Below, piece after piece: positions 26,063 through 35,565 of a stretch of DNA of 64,000 nucleotides (positions are counted from its first letter, which is position 1; the number at the start of each line of letters is the position of its first letter). The position numbers and the translations under genes were made by a program. Source of the stretch: Acidimicrobiales bacterium AG-414-N20 (GTDB lineage: Bacteria; Actinomycetota; Acidimicrobiia; Acidimicrobiales; MedAcidi-G1). The stretch lies in assembly GCA_003214465.1 (NCBI GenBank), contig QCLO01000003.1, positions 83,451-147,450 of the forward strand. The letters run 5' to 3'. Below the pieces are notes generated by a model. That model did not search any database. It worked only from the letters and a program-made list of their open reading frames with translations, and was not told where the DNA came from.

Positions 26063-26917
26063 ATGGGGGTAATTATCGCTAAGTCAGTTAATGAAGCATG
26101 TGCTGTATTGGCAGAAAATCCTGCGGCAACAGTACTTGCAGGCGGAACTGACCTTATGGTGCAAGTAAATAGAGGTACACACTCTTTGGAAACTGTTTTA
26201 GACCTAAGTCGAATACCTGAATTGAAAAAATGGACCATGGAAGACAACCAAATCATTTTAGGAGCAGGAATTTCTTATACAGATTTGACGCATCCCCAAT
26301 TATCAGCATTTTTTCCTGCTTTAGCGCAAGCAGCAAGAACAGTAGGTTCCCCACAAATACGCAATGCAGGTACTTTGGGAGGTAATTTAGCTACCGCATC
26401 ACCTGCCGGAGATACAATTCCTGTGCTCGTAGCAATGGACGCATCTATGCAATTGAAATCGTCGACAGAAACTCGAGAAGTTTCTATTACAGAATTTATA
26501 ACTGGCGTTAAAGCAAATGCCCTAAAACCGGGCGAAATTATTGAATCGATAAAAGTCCCTATATTCAAAGGGCCTCAGGAATTTCTAAAAGTCGGGACCC
26601 GAAACGCAATGGTTATTTCAGTTGTTTCCTTGGCATTAGTAACAGATTATTTAGAGAGAAAATTAAGGATAGGTGTAGGTTCTGTATCGCCTGTCCCGTT
26701 CCGAGCGACTGAAGCAGAAGAATTTATATCAGATAAATTTGACTGGGAAACCAACAGAAATCTCTCAGAAAAAGTTATAAACAAATTTTCTGAACTAGTG
26801 GCTAATTCAACAGAACCCATTGACGACCATCGAGGAACTGCAAATTACCGTAAACACGCAGTAAAAGTTTTAGCTAAGAGAGCTTTGGAAAGAGTTAGCG
26901 CGGGAGATATAAAATGA
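26063..26917 (+). CDS. Molybdenum hydroxylase FAD-binding subunit (XdhB/CoxM-like)
   Basis: This is the medium subunit of a xanthine dehydrogenase-family enzyme. FAD-binding motifs are AATVLAGGTDLMVQVN (residues 21-36) and the block IRNAGTLGGNLATASPAGD (99-117), with the expected 285-aa length. It carries electrons from the 2Fe-2S subunit to NAD+ or another acceptor. The start codon overlaps no gene; its stop overlaps the next start (ATGA). The divergent regulator lies immediately upstream. Confidence 0.93.
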   Translation: MGVIIAKSVNEACAVLAENPAATVLAGGTDLMVQVNRGTHSLETVLDLSRIPELKKWTMEDNQIILGAGISYTDLTHPQLSAFFPALAQAARTVGSPQIRNAGTLGGNLATASPAGDTIPVLVAMDASMQLKSSTETREVSITEFITGVKANALKPGEIIESIKVPIFKGPQEFLKVGTRNAMVISVVSLALVTDYLERKLRIGVGSVSPVPFRATEAEEFISDKFDWETNRNLSEKVINKFSELVANSTEPIDDHRGTANYRKHAVKVLAKRALERVSAGDIK

Positions 26918-27414
26918 TTTCTGAAACTTACAGCCTCTTAGTAAATGGTAAGAGTTACCAAGTTGTCGATGGCCACCCATCTGAAAGTCTTCTATGGGTT
27001 TTAAGAGAAAGGCTGGAACTTTCCGGATCAAAAAACGCCTGTGAGGAAGGGGAGTGTGGGTCTTGCACGGTTCTTGTTGACGGAGAAATTGTTTGTAGTT
27101 GTTTAGTGCTTGCAGCGTCTGCTGTAGGTCGCGAAATCACCACAATAGAAGGACTGGGCTCAGAAGACGAAATCTCAGATGTTCAGAAAGCTTTTGTAGA
27201 CGCAGGAGCAGTCCAGTGCGGATTCTGTACACCAGGGTTACTGGTAGCGATAGATCAACTGTTGAATACAGATCCTGATCCAGATGATTTGACGGTTAGG
27301 GAAGCAATTAGTGGAAATCTTTGCAGGTGTACCGGTTATGGAAGGATCCTCGAAGCTGTTCGGATAGCAAGTAAAAACCGAAAAGTTCAAAATCAAGAGG
27401 AACAAGGCAAATGA
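26914..27414 (+). CDS. Molybdenum hydroxylase 2Fe-2S subunit (XdhC/CoxS-like small subunit)
   Basis: Two [2Fe-2S] clusters are predicted. Ligands of the plant-type ferredoxin cluster are Cys43, Cys48, Cys51 and Cys63 (SKNACEEGECGSCTVLVDG). Those of the second are Cys102, Cys105, Cys137 and Cys139 (VQCGFCTPG and NLCRCTGYGRI). Length 166 aa is standard. It links the FAD and molybdopterin subunits; both neighbours overlap it by 4 nt, showing a translationally coupled three-gene enzyme operon. Confidence 0.95.
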   Translation: MISETYSLLVNGKSYQVVDGHPSESLLWVLRERLELSGSKNACEEGECGSCTVLVDGEIVCSCLVLAASAVGREITTIEGLGSEDEISDVQKAFVDAGAVQCGFCTPGLLVAIDQLLNTDPDPDDLTVREAISGNLCRCTGYGRILEAVRIASKNRKVQNQEEQGK

Positions 27415-29696
27415 GTCGGCTTCAAACTGTAGATACTGCTACTAAAGGATCTCGAATAGGCGAGAGTGCTATTAGGCCAGATGGAGTTCCAAAAGTTAAA
27501 GGAGAATTTGTATTTTCCAATGATTTGCGTCACCCTGACATGATTTGGGGAGGGACTCTTCGATCGCCACACCCATCTGCACGAATAGTTTCGATAAATA
27601 CAACTCCTGCTCTGAAAATGACGGGAGTGTACGCGGTCTTGACAAGCGAAGATCTGGACGGCATGCCATTGTACGGACTTGAGCACCCCGACCAGCCAGT
27701 TTTAGCAGACGGAGTCGTGAGATTTCAGGGTGAACCGGTAGCAATAGTTGCAGCTGATCACCCTGACAATGTAAGACTCGCTTTGGAAGCAATAGATGTC
27801 GAATATGAACTAATTGAACCACTTTCGGACTCAAAGCTGGCACAAGAAAATGAAGCGATACATCCGGATGGAAATCTTTTCAGGGAAATAAACATAAATT
27901 ATGGAAACTCTCAAGAAGAGGGAGAAATAACTGTTGAAGGAACATATGAAGTAGGGATGCAAGATCAAGCGCCTTTGGGAACAGAATCAGGAATGGCAGT
28001 TCCATCAGAAGATGGAGGAATTGACCTTTTTGTATCGACCCAATGGCTACATGCTGACCGTGATCAAGTCGCTGCCTGTCTAAATCTTCCACCGGAAAAA
28101 GTAAGACTTACGTTGGCAGGAGTCGGAGGGGCATTTGGCGCAAGAGAGGATATCAGTCTTCACATACATCTTTGTCTCCTGGCTATGAGAACTGGTAAAC
28201 CCATAAAGATGTCATATTCTCGAACTGAAAGTTTCCATGGACACGTACACCGTCACCCAGCGCAGATGTGGTACCGGCATCATGCTAAATCTGACGGAAC
28301 ACTTATACGAATTGAAGCCCGACTACTTTTGGACGGGGGGGCTTATGCCTCCACAAGCAGCGCTGTATTAGCTAACGCTACTTGTTTTGCGGCCGGGCCG
28401 TATCGAGTGCCCAACGTCGAAATATATGGAGCTGTAGTTAGGACAAATAATCCCCCTTGCGGAGCTATGAGAGGATTTGGATGCGTGCAAGTTTGTTTTG
28501 CCCATGAAGCACAGATGGACAAACTGGCCGTTGAACTAGGTATGGATCCTGTTGAATTACGAGTAAAGAACGCTCTCGAACCTGGAGATCAGATAATAAC
28601 CGGACAAACTATTACGGGGACAGCTCCAGTGGCTGAAGTTATAGAGACATGCGCTCAACATTCCTCTTCTGTAGGCCCAGCATCACAACAAATGGAGCTA
28701 CCAGGAGGTGCAGGGAGAACTGCTGATCCAAAACATATTGTAAGAGGAGAAGCTATTGCAGTTGGATTCAAGAATCTCATGTTTTCAGAAGGATTTGATG
28801 ATTTCAGTACCGCATCGTGTCAGCTTTTAGACGGGGTAGCGACGATTACATCTGCATGTGCCGAAGTTGGCCAAGGTTTTGTGACACTGGCTCAGCAGAT
28901 AGTCAGAGAAATTTTAGGAGTTGAAGAAGTAATTTTGGCACCCGCTTCCACAGCTAGCGTGGGATCGGCGGGCTCCACTTCAGCTAGTAGACAAACTTGG
29001 ATGTCGGGTGGTGCAGTTAAGAGTGCGTGTGATGCGGTGCGCATCAAACTTTTGTCTCGCATCGCAGAATCTCATGATCTAGATGTCGAATCTTTGGTAA
29101 TAGTTGATGGAGGAATAGCTTCCTTATCAAGCGAGTTCTCGATCAGTTTGAAAGAAGCTACTTCTGATCTAGTAGAAGCAGAAGAGGTCTATCGACATGT
29201 ACCCACTTTCCCCTTAGATGAAAATGGTCAAGGGAATGCCCATGTTTCTTTTGTATTTTCAGCACATAGAGCAGTAGTGGATGTGGATCAGGAACTTGGA
29301 TTAGTCAAAGTCGTCGAATTAATAACTTCCCAAGATGTAGGAAGAGTATTGAACCCACTGCAACTTCAAGGCCAATTGGAAGGTGGAGCTGCACAAGGTC
29401 TTGGCTTGGCTGTAATGGAGGAAATTAATGTTGTAGACGGTCGAATTCTGAATCCGTCTTTTACCGATTATCTCCTACCTACTGCTCTTGACATGCCACC
29501 TGTAGAAATAGCAGCGCTTATAGAACAACCAGAACCTAATGCACCTTTTGGAGCGAAAGGTGTTGGAGAGCCTCCAGCCATTTCATCGACAGCTGCCATA
29601 GCTTCAGCAGTCAGAAATGCTACGGGTTTAGATCTTCATAGGGTCCCAATTAGACCTACAGACATTGTTTTTCCAGAAAGGAACGATAATGACTGA
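27411..29696 (+). CDS. Molybdenum hydroxylase molybdopterin-binding large subunit (xanthine dehydrogenase family)
   Basis: The 761-aa subunit binds the molybdenum cofactor and hydroxylates a heterocycle or aldehyde. Motifs seen are GGAFGAREDISLH, PCGAMRGFGCVQ, a QGFVTL pterin-contact segment and the C-terminal GAKGVGEPPAISSTAA, with the catalytic base Glu at about residue 720. The AYXCSFR motif of CO dehydrogenase is absent, so it is not CoxL type I. The substrate is not determined; nearby genes suggest a purine, hydantoin or related N-heterocycle. It ends in an 8-nt overlap with the next hydrolase. Confidence 0.93.
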   Translation: MSRLQTVDTATKGSRIGESAIRPDGVPKVKGEFVFSNDLRHPDMIWGGTLRSPHPSARIVSINTTPALKMTGVYAVLTSEDLDGMPLYGLEHPDQPVLADGVVRFQGEPVAIVAADHPDNVRLALEAIDVEYELIEPLSDSKLAQENEAIHPDGNLFREININYGNSQEEGEITVEGTYEVGMQDQAPLGTESGMAVPSEDGGIDLFVSTQWLHADRDQVAACLNLPPEKVRLTLAGVGGAFGAREDISLHIHLCLLAMRTGKPIKMSYSRTESFHGHVHRHPAQMWYRHHAKSDGTLIRIEARLLLDGGAYASTSSAVLANATCFAAGPYRVPNVEIYGAVVRTNNPPCGAMRGFGCVQVCFAHEAQMDKLAVELGMDPVELRVKNALEPGDQIITGQTITGTAPVAEVIETCAQHSSSVGPASQQMELPGGAGRTADPKHIVRGEAIAVGFKNLMFSEGFDDFSTASCQLLDGVATITSACAEVGQGFVTLAQQIVREILGVEEVILAPASTASVGSAGSTSASRQTWMSGGAVKSACDAVRIKLLSRIAESHDLDVESLVIVDGGIASLSSEFSISLKEATSDLVEAEEVYRHVPTFPLDENGQGNAHVSFVFSAHRAVVDVDQELGLVKVVELITSQDVGRVLNPLQLQGQLEGGAAQGLGLAVMEEINVVDGRILNPSFTDYLLPTALDMPPVEIAALIEQPEPNAPFGAKGVGEPPAISSTAAIASAVRNATGLDLHRVPIRPTDIVFPERNDND

Positions 29697-30933
29697 AGAT
29701 CTTCGAATAAATGGTGACCGTCTTTTGAGTCGTATTGAAGAATTAGCATCTATAGGGGCTATCGATGGGGGTGGTTCTTGCCGCCTTGCCCTAACGGATG
29801 AAGATCGAGCAGGTCGCGACCTTGTTGTTACATGGATGAGAGATTTAGATCTCGATATAAGTATTGATTCAATTGGAAACGTAGTAGCAGTTAGACCTGG
29901 AAAAACTGATGGTCCGCCAACTATGACAGGAAGTCATATCGACACTGTTAGAACTGGGGGGAGATATGACGGCAATTTAGGCGTACTCGCAGGTTTAGAG
30001 ATAATAGAGTCTCTTTCTGAAAATAAAATTGAGACCCAACATCCAGTAGCAGTTGCTTTTTTTACCGATGAAGAAGGTTCTAGATTCGCACCGGACATGT
30101 TAGGCAGTCTCGTTTATGTAGGAGGAATGACACTTGAGGAGGCCTTAGATATAAAAGGTGTTGATGGGGCCAAAGTCGGAGATGAATTAGACCGCATTGG
30201 TTATAGAGGGACCTCTCCTTGCCCCGGTCCTTCACCTAGAGCTTTTGTTGAGTTGCATATTGAACAAGGCCCTGTTTTGGAAGTAGAAGGTGTAACAATA
30301 GGAGCTGTTACAGGAGTGCAGGGGATTTCATGGACTGAGCTCACAGTCACTGGAGAATCTAATCATGCAGGAACCACTCCAATGGCTCTTAGACGTGATT
30401 CAGGCTTTGCAGCCGCCGCGATTTCTACTTATGTCCGTGATCTATCTTTAGAAATGGGAGGAAGTCAAGTAGCTACAGTTGGCAGACTCGAGCTTCACCC
30501 TAACTTGGTGAATGTGGTGGCAGGTTCAGCTGTTTTGACTGTAGATCTAAGAAACACTGTCGAGGCTTATTTATTAGAGTCTGAAAATAAGCTTGCTGAT
30601 TTTCTATTAGAACTAGCTTCAAATGAAGGTTTAGAAATTGAAAAAAGACAATTAGCTAGATTTGAGCCTGTCGAATTCAATCAAGAAGTTGTTGACACAG
30701 TAGAAAATATAGCTTCCCGACTAGGGCACTCAGTAATGAAACTTCCGTCTGGTGCAGGACATGATGCCCAGATGATGGCAAGAGTTTGCCCAACAGGGAT
30801 GGTATTTGTGCCAAGCCACAAAGGGATAAGTCACAACCCACAGGAACATACAGATTCCGATGACCTCATTGCAGGTTGCAACGTTTTATTCCAGACGATT
30901 CTTGATTTAGACATGAAAGATCTCGGAGGCTAG
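29689..30933 (+). CDS. M20 amidohydrolase: N-carbamoyl-L-amino acid hydrolase/allantoate amidohydrolase type
   Basis: Zn/Mn-dependent hydrolase of the hydantoinase/carbamoylase (Zn_pept M20) group. Metal motifs are GSHIDTVRTGGRYDG, FFTDEEGSRF, and the C-terminal SGAGHDAQ; GESNHAGTTPMALRRDSG is the dimerisation/substrate segment. I set the start at ATG 29689, which overlaps the stop of the molybdenum subunit (8 nt) and has AAGGA upstream; an open frame from 29665 is not needed. Members cleave N-carbamoyl amino acids, allantoate or ureidoglycolate, which are hard to separate by sequence. It precedes the D-carbamoylase-like gene by 4 nt. Confidence 0.93.
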   Translation: MTEDLRINGDRLLSRIEELASIGAIDGGGSCRLALTDEDRAGRDLVVTWMRDLDLDISIDSIGNVVAVRPGKTDGPPTMTGSHIDTVRTGGRYDGNLGVLAGLEIIESLSENKIETQHPVAVAFFTDEEGSRFAPDMLGSLVYVGGMTLEEALDIKGVDGAKVGDELDRIGYRGTSPCPGPSPRAFVELHIEQGPVLEVEGVTIGAVTGVQGISWTELTVTGESNHAGTTPMALRRDSGFAAAAISTYVRDLSLEMGGSQVATVGRLELHPNLVNVVAGSAVLTVDLRNTVEAYLLESENKLADFLLELASNEGLEIEKRQLARFEPVEFNQEVVDTVENIASRLGHSVMKLPSGAGHDAQMMARVCPTGMVFVPSHKGISHNPQEHTDSDDLIAGCNVLFQTILDLDMKDLGG

Positions 30934-30937
30934 AAGT

Positions 30938-31903
30938 ATGACACGTATTTTGAAAGTAGGCGCGGCTCAACTTGGACCTATACAGAGAGATAACAATAGA
31001 AAGATAGTAGTTGAGAGACTTATTGCGCTTTTACATAAAGGAGCAGCGGAATCTTGCGATCTTGTGGTTTTTCCAGAATTGGCTCTTACAACCTTTTTCC
31101 CGAGATGGTGGTCGGAAGACATATCCGAATTCGATCATTTTTTCGAAACCGAAATGCCGAATCAAGAAGTTCAGCCATTATTTGATAAGGCGAAAAAATT
31201 AGGAGTCGGTTTTCATTTGGGTTATGCAGAAATGACTCCTGATGGTCATCGTTACAACACCGCAATTCTTGTTTCCAAAAACGGTGACAAGCTCGGTAAA
31301 TATCGAAAAGTTCATCTTCCCGGCCATGAAGAGAATGAGCCTTGGAGAACTTTTCAGCATTTAGAACGCTACTACTTCGAACCTGGTAACGAATTAAAGG
31401 TATTTGGAGCGTTTGATGGAGTTTTGGGTATGGCTATCTGTAATGATAGAAGATGGTCAGAAACCTACAGGGTGCTTGGATTGCAAGGTTGTGAGCTAGC
31501 ACTTATTGGGTATAACACCCCAGTCCATTACCCTCCTGATCCAAGCCAGGATGTTTTAGCTGGCTTTCATAATCATTTGGTAATGCAATCAGGTGCATAT
31601 CAGAATGGGATGTGGGTAGTTGGAGTAGCTAAAGCTGGCAATGAAGAAGGTTGTGATCTTTTAGGAGAGAGTTCGATAATAGCTCCATCTGGTGAAATCG
31701 TTGCTCAGTGTTCAACGGTAGAAGACGAATTAGTATCAGCAGTTGTCGATTTAGACATGTGTGCAAACTATAAGGAAACTCTTTTCGATTTTGATCGTTA
31801 CAGGAGACCCGAGGTATACAAGTCAATTACTTCGCAAGTTGGTGTTGAAATACCTGAAGGAATTGAAGTTCGAAAACAAGACGATGAAAACCCTGAAGGA
31901 TAG
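30938..31903 (+). CDS. N-carbamoyl-D-amino acid hydrolase (nitrilase superfamily)
   Basis: The product is strikingly close to Agrobacterium D-carbamoylase as I recall it. The nitrilase triad is Glu47 (VFPELALTTFFPRW), Lys124 (GKYRKVHLPGHEE) and Cys168 (MAICNDRRWSETYR), the same order and nearly the same numbering as E47-K127-C172. YNTPVHYPP and QSGAYQNGMW also match. It converts N-carbamoyl-D-amino acids to D-amino acids, CO2 and ammonia. Together with the preceding L-type carbamoylase/allantoate hydrolase it suggests hydantoin or purine-derived ureide turnover, although no hydantoinase lies in the window. Confidence 0.93.
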   Translation: MTRILKVGAAQLGPIQRDNNRKIVVERLIALLHKGAAESCDLVVFPELALTTFFPRWWSEDISEFDHFFETEMPNQEVQPLFDKAKKLGVGFHLGYAEMTPDGHRYNTAILVSKNGDKLGKYRKVHLPGHEENEPWRTFQHLERYYFEPGNELKVFGAFDGVLGMAICNDRRWSETYRVLGLQGCELALIGYNTPVHYPPDPSQDVLAGFHNHLVMQSGAYQNGMWVVGVAKAGNEEGCDLLGESSIIAPSGEIVAQCSTVEDELVSAVVDLDMCANYKETLFDFDRYRRPEVYKSITSQVGVEIPEGIEVRKQDDENPEG

Positions 31904-31908
31904 TTGAC

Positions 31909-34491
31909 ATGACGACTTTCGAACTAAACGGTGTAAAGGTTGAGACTGAAAAGTCACATCCACATCTTTTAGCTGCGATTCGGGATGAGTTCGGACTTAT
32001 TTCTCCAAAAGATGGTTGCGCTCCATCTGGTCAGTGCGGATGTTGCACTGTTTTGATCGATGGAAAAGCACGAATCGCTTGTCAGACATCAATGGAGAAA
32101 ACGGAAAATACAAAAGTTTTAACATTAGAAGGTTTTGATCCGAAAGAGCGTGAACTTTTTTCACAGACCTTCGCAGCACACGGGGCCCTTCAATGCGGAT
32201 TTTGCATTCCGGGTATTTTGGTTAGAACTAAGTCACTAATTGACCGCAAAGGAAGCTCGTTAACTCGTGAAGAGTCATCTAGACATTTAGGAGCCCACCT
32301 TTGCAGGTGCACAGGTTATACCAAAATTTTAGATGCAGTTGAAGCTTTAGCTTCAGGTGAAGTACCCGTAAAAATCCAAACAGGGGGTGTCGGGACCTCA
32401 GGAAGTCGTTATGAAGCAGAAGCTTTGAGTTTAGGAGACAGGCCATTTATTGACGATATAAAGCCTAGTGGTTTACTTCATGGGGCTGTGAGGTTGTCTG
32501 ATCATGCAAGAGCAGAAGTTGTAAGGATAAATATAGAGGTTGCGGAGAAGTTAGAAGGAGTTGAGAAGGTAATCACAGCTTCTGATGTTCCAGGTGAGTT
32601 GCGAGTTGGTCTAATACATCAGGATTGGCCAATATTTATTCCCGAAGGCGGGAAAACCTCTTACATGGGTGATGTCTTGGCTTTAGTAGTTGCAAAAGAC
32701 AGAGAGACAGCCCGCAAAGCAGCTGAATTAATTGAGATTGAGTACAGAGTTTTAAAACCATTTAGTGATCCCGTAGAAGCAGTTAACTCTAATGAAGATG
32801 CAGTTTGGGGTTTAGATGGCAATGTTTTGTCAGAGTCAAGTTATGAGCGTGGCGATACCGAAAAAGCTTTTCAGGGATCAAAATATATAGTTGAAGAAGT
32901 ATTTCAGACCCAGAGAGTTGAACAGGCTTTTCTTGAGCCTGAATCAACACTTGCGGTTCCTAATGATGAAGGACTATATGTGTATTCAGGCGGTCAGGGG
33001 GTCTGGGATGACCGAAATCAGATCGCAAAAGTACTTGGAGTTGAGACAAGTGCGGTAACGGTTGAGCTTGTTTCTAATGGTGGTGCATTTGGCGGAAAAG
33101 AAGACATGTCAAATCAGGCACAGACTGCTTTAGCTGCACATCTAATAGGGAAACCAGTAAGTTGCACTCTAAGCCGCGAAGAGTCGTTACTAATCCACGC
33201 TAAGCGACATCCAATTCAAATGCAATATAAAGCAGGTTGCGATGAGAACGGCATACTCACTGGATTGTGGGTTCGAATGATTGGCGATTCAGGACCATAT
33301 GCCTCAGTAGGTATGAAGGTACTGGAAAGGGCTGCAGGTCATGCAAGTGGTCCTTATGTAGTTAATGCAATTGATGTTCGTTCAATCGCAGTAAGAACAA
33401 ATAATCCAGTAGGAGGAGCTTTTCGAGGTTTTGGCGCCAATCAAGCTCAGTTTGCGATGGAAGGAGTAATGGACCGACTCGCAGAAAAAGTCGGAATAAG
33501 CGGATGGGAGATTAGAAAGCGTAACGTTGTTAAACCTGGTTCAATCTGGGGACCTGGCCAGATAATGGATGAAGGTAGCAGAGGGGCGGATTCCTGTTTA
33601 GAAGCAATTAAAGAACCATATGATCAGGCAATCAAAGATGGGAAAGTAGTCGGTTTAGGTTTAGGTCTAAAAAATTCTGGTCTCGGAAACGGTGCAAAAG
33701 AAATAGCTAAGGCGATAGTGAGATTCCGCAAAGATGGAAAAGTCGAAGTCAGACACTGTTGGACTGAAATGGGACAAGGAGTTCACACAGTAGCTTTGCA
33801 AGTAGCAGTTGAAGAGTTAGGTATCGACCCTTCCTTGATAGATGTAATTGTGGACACGAGTCGAGAAATGAATGTAGGGCAAACGACTGGTAGTCGAGGC
33901 ACGTTAATGGGGGCAGGGTCAGTTGCCGACGCTTGCAGGGTAGCTATGGCTGATGGATGTAAACCTGAGATTGACTATCAGGGAGAATATAGAGTTGATT
34001 GGACCAATTCGATGTCTGATGATGTAGAGAACCCTTTGATTCATTCAACTTTTGGTTACGCAGCGCAACTGGTGGTAATGAGCGAAGAAAAAGAAAAGGT
34101 TGAGTACGTAGTGGCAGCTCATGATGTTGGCAGGGCAGTAAACCCAGTTTTGTGTGAAGGGCAAATTGAAGGATCGGTGCATATGGGATTGGGATACGCT
34201 CTCACAGAAGGTTTCCCTACAAATGAAGAATCAAGACCTTTAAATATGACACTTAAGGCCCTTGGTATTTTGCGACCTAAGGACATGCCCCCTGTGGAAG
34301 TAATCCTAGTTGAAGAGCCACAACCTGATTCACCTTATGGAATAAAAGGAGTTGGGGAAATCGGACTAGTACCCACCGCTGGGGCAGTAGCAGCCGCTTT
34401 GCATAATCAAGATGGAATTTGGCGAAATAGCCTGCCAATGGCCTCAGATAATCAACAGGAGAATTGGCAAGAGTGGAATTGTGATGACTGA
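31909..34491 (+). CDS. Selenium-dependent-type xanthine dehydrogenase (fused 2Fe-2S/molybdopterin protein)
   Basis: Residues 1 to about 150 are two [2Fe-2S] domains: Cys37, Cys43, Cys46 and Cys58 for the first cluster, Cys95, Cys98, Cys131 and Cys133 for the second. The molybdopterin domain (residues 170-860) has GGAFGGKEDMSNQAQTAL, GGAFRGFGANQAQFA, TEMGQGVHTVALQ and GIKGVGEIGLVPTAG (Glu817 base). The segment VVAAHDVGRAVNPVLCEGQI with SVHMGLGYALTEGFP matches the selenium-dependent xanthine dehydrogenase group (TIGR03311 type) as I remember it. There is no FAD domain. Its 8-nt overlap with an SsnA-like gene, plus yqeB/yqeC nearby, supports selenium dependence. Real selenium content is inferred, not seen. 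Confidence 0.88.
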   Translation: MTTFELNGVKVETEKSHPHLLAAIRDEFGLISPKDGCAPSGQCGCCTVLIDGKARIACQTSMEKTENTKVLTLEGFDPKERELFSQTFAAHGALQCGFCIPGILVRTKSLIDRKGSSLTREESSRHLGAHLCRCTGYTKILDAVEALASGEVPVKIQTGGVGTSGSRYEAEALSLGDRPFIDDIKPSGLLHGAVRLSDHARAEVVRINIEVAEKLEGVEKVITASDVPGELRVGLIHQDWPIFIPEGGKTSYMGDVLALVVAKDRETARKAAELIEIEYRVLKPFSDPVEAVNSNEDAVWGLDGNVLSESSYERGDTEKAFQGSKYIVEEVFQTQRVEQAFLEPESTLAVPNDEGLYVYSGGQGVWDDRNQIAKVLGVETSAVTVELVSNGGAFGGKEDMSNQAQTALAAHLIGKPVSCTLSREESLLIHAKRHPIQMQYKAGCDENGILTGLWVRMIGDSGPYASVGMKVLERAAGHASGPYVVNAIDVRSIAVRTNNPVGGAFRGFGANQAQFAMEGVMDRLAEKVGISGWEIRKRNVVKPGSIWGPGQIMDEGSRGADSCLEAIKEPYDQAIKDGKVVGLGLGLKNSGLGNGAKEIAKAIVRFRKDGKVEVRHCWTEMGQGVHTVALQVAVEELGIDPSLIDVIVDTSREMNVGQTTGSRGTLMGAGSVADACRVAMADGCKPEIDYQGEYRVDWTNSMSDDVENPLIHSTFGYAAQLVVMSEEKEKVEYVVAAHDVGRAVNPVLCEGQIEGSVHMGLGYALTEGFPTNEESRPLNMTLKALGILRPKDMPPVEVILVEEPQPDSPYGIKGVGEIGLVPTAGAVAAALHNQDGIWRNSLPMASDNQQENWQEWNCDD

Positions 34492-35536
34492 CGAGCTTAT
34501 TGGGTCAAATGAGACGTATGGTCTTGTTTGCGCCCACCATCACCTTTATTCAACGCTGGCTAGAGGAATGCCTGCACCAGCGAGCCAGCCTGACAACTTT
34601 GAAGAGATACTAAAGTTAGTCTGGTGGCGACTTGATAGAGCCCTTGACCTCGAATCGATTAAATGGTCTGCGATGCTGGGAGCCCTTGAAGCGCTCGAGC
34701 GTGGATGTACAGCAATTGTCGATCATCACGAATCCCCAGAAGCGATCGAAGGTTCTTTGAGCGTTATAGCCGAGGCTTGTGAAACTGTCGGTATAAGAGT
34801 CTTGTGTTCTTATGGAGTAACTGATCGGCATGGTCCTGATGGAGCAAAAAAAGGATTAGAAGAAAATAGAAGGTTTTTGGAAGAAGGGGGACGCGGAATG
34901 GTCGGTTTACATGCGTCCTTCACATGTGAAGATGAGACAATAGAATCTGCTGTTGAAATAGCTGAAAGTTTTGGTGTTGGTGTTCATGTCCACGTAGCAG
35001 AAGGTGCAGTAGATGCAAATGCTGTTTCAAGATTAAAGAACTATTCAAGAGACAATTGGCTCATTATTCATGGGGTGCATCTTGAAGATAGTCACGATCT
35101 GAAAGGAATTCTGGTTCATAACCCTCGATCAAACATGAATAATTCTGTCGGATACGCCAATCCTGTTCGCTTTAGCAACCAGATTGCATTAGGCACAGAT
35201 GGAATTGGCGCAGACATGCTTGAAGAGTTTCGTCTTGCTTATGCACGTCATCGTGAGTCTGATGTAAAAGCTTCGCCAGAGATAGCTTGGGAATGGCTAA
35301 CGAATGGCTATCGAGTTGTTCCCGAAGCAATGAACGATCGGGTTGTTTGGGATTACCCAAACATGGACCCCTGGGAGCTCGCATTTTCAACAGGGGTTAA
35401 TCCAATAGAGGTTATAGTCGAACAAGAAACCATTTGGTCAAATGGGACACCAACTCTCGTCGACCCTCATGAAATTAGAGCGAAAGCCGCTGAACAAGCA
35501 AGAAAAGTTCACGCAAGATTAGCTGAAATTGTTTGA
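34484..35536 (+). CDS. ssnA: SsnA-like amidohydrolase, short form
   Basis: A TIM-barrel amidohydrolase with metal ligands in [31 protein letters not shown] and [10 protein letters not shown]. The strongest identifier is the SsnA-type stretch [18 protein letters not shown]. SsnA proteins are found beside selenium-dependent molybdenum hydroxylases and are presumed to deaminate a purine-like product. At about 350 aa it lacks the roughly 60-residue N-terminal beta-sandwich part of full SsnA (about 440 aa). Start ATG 34484 overlaps the previous gene by 8 nt. A GTG at 34481 is possible. The gene symbol is given by similarity only. Confidence 0.8.
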   Translation: MTDELIGSNETYGLVCAHHHLYSTLARGMPAPASQPDNFEEILKLVWWRLDRALDLESIKWSAMLGALEALERGCTAIVDHHESPEAIEGSLSVIAEACETVGIRVLCSYGVTDRHGPDGAKKGLEENRRFLEEGGRGMVGLHASFTCEDETIESAVEIAESFGVGVHVHVAEGAVDANAVSRLKNYSRDNWLIIHGVHLEDSHDLKGILVHNPRSNMNNSVGYANPVRFSNQIALGTDGIGADMLEEFRLAYARHRESDVKASPEIAWEWLTNGYRVVPEAMNDRVVWDYPNMDPWELAFSTGVNPIEVIVEQETIWSNGTPTLVDPHEIRAKAAEQARKVHARLAEIV

Positions 35537-35565
35537 AGTTCAGTTTTAAGAAAAAAGGAGAGAAA

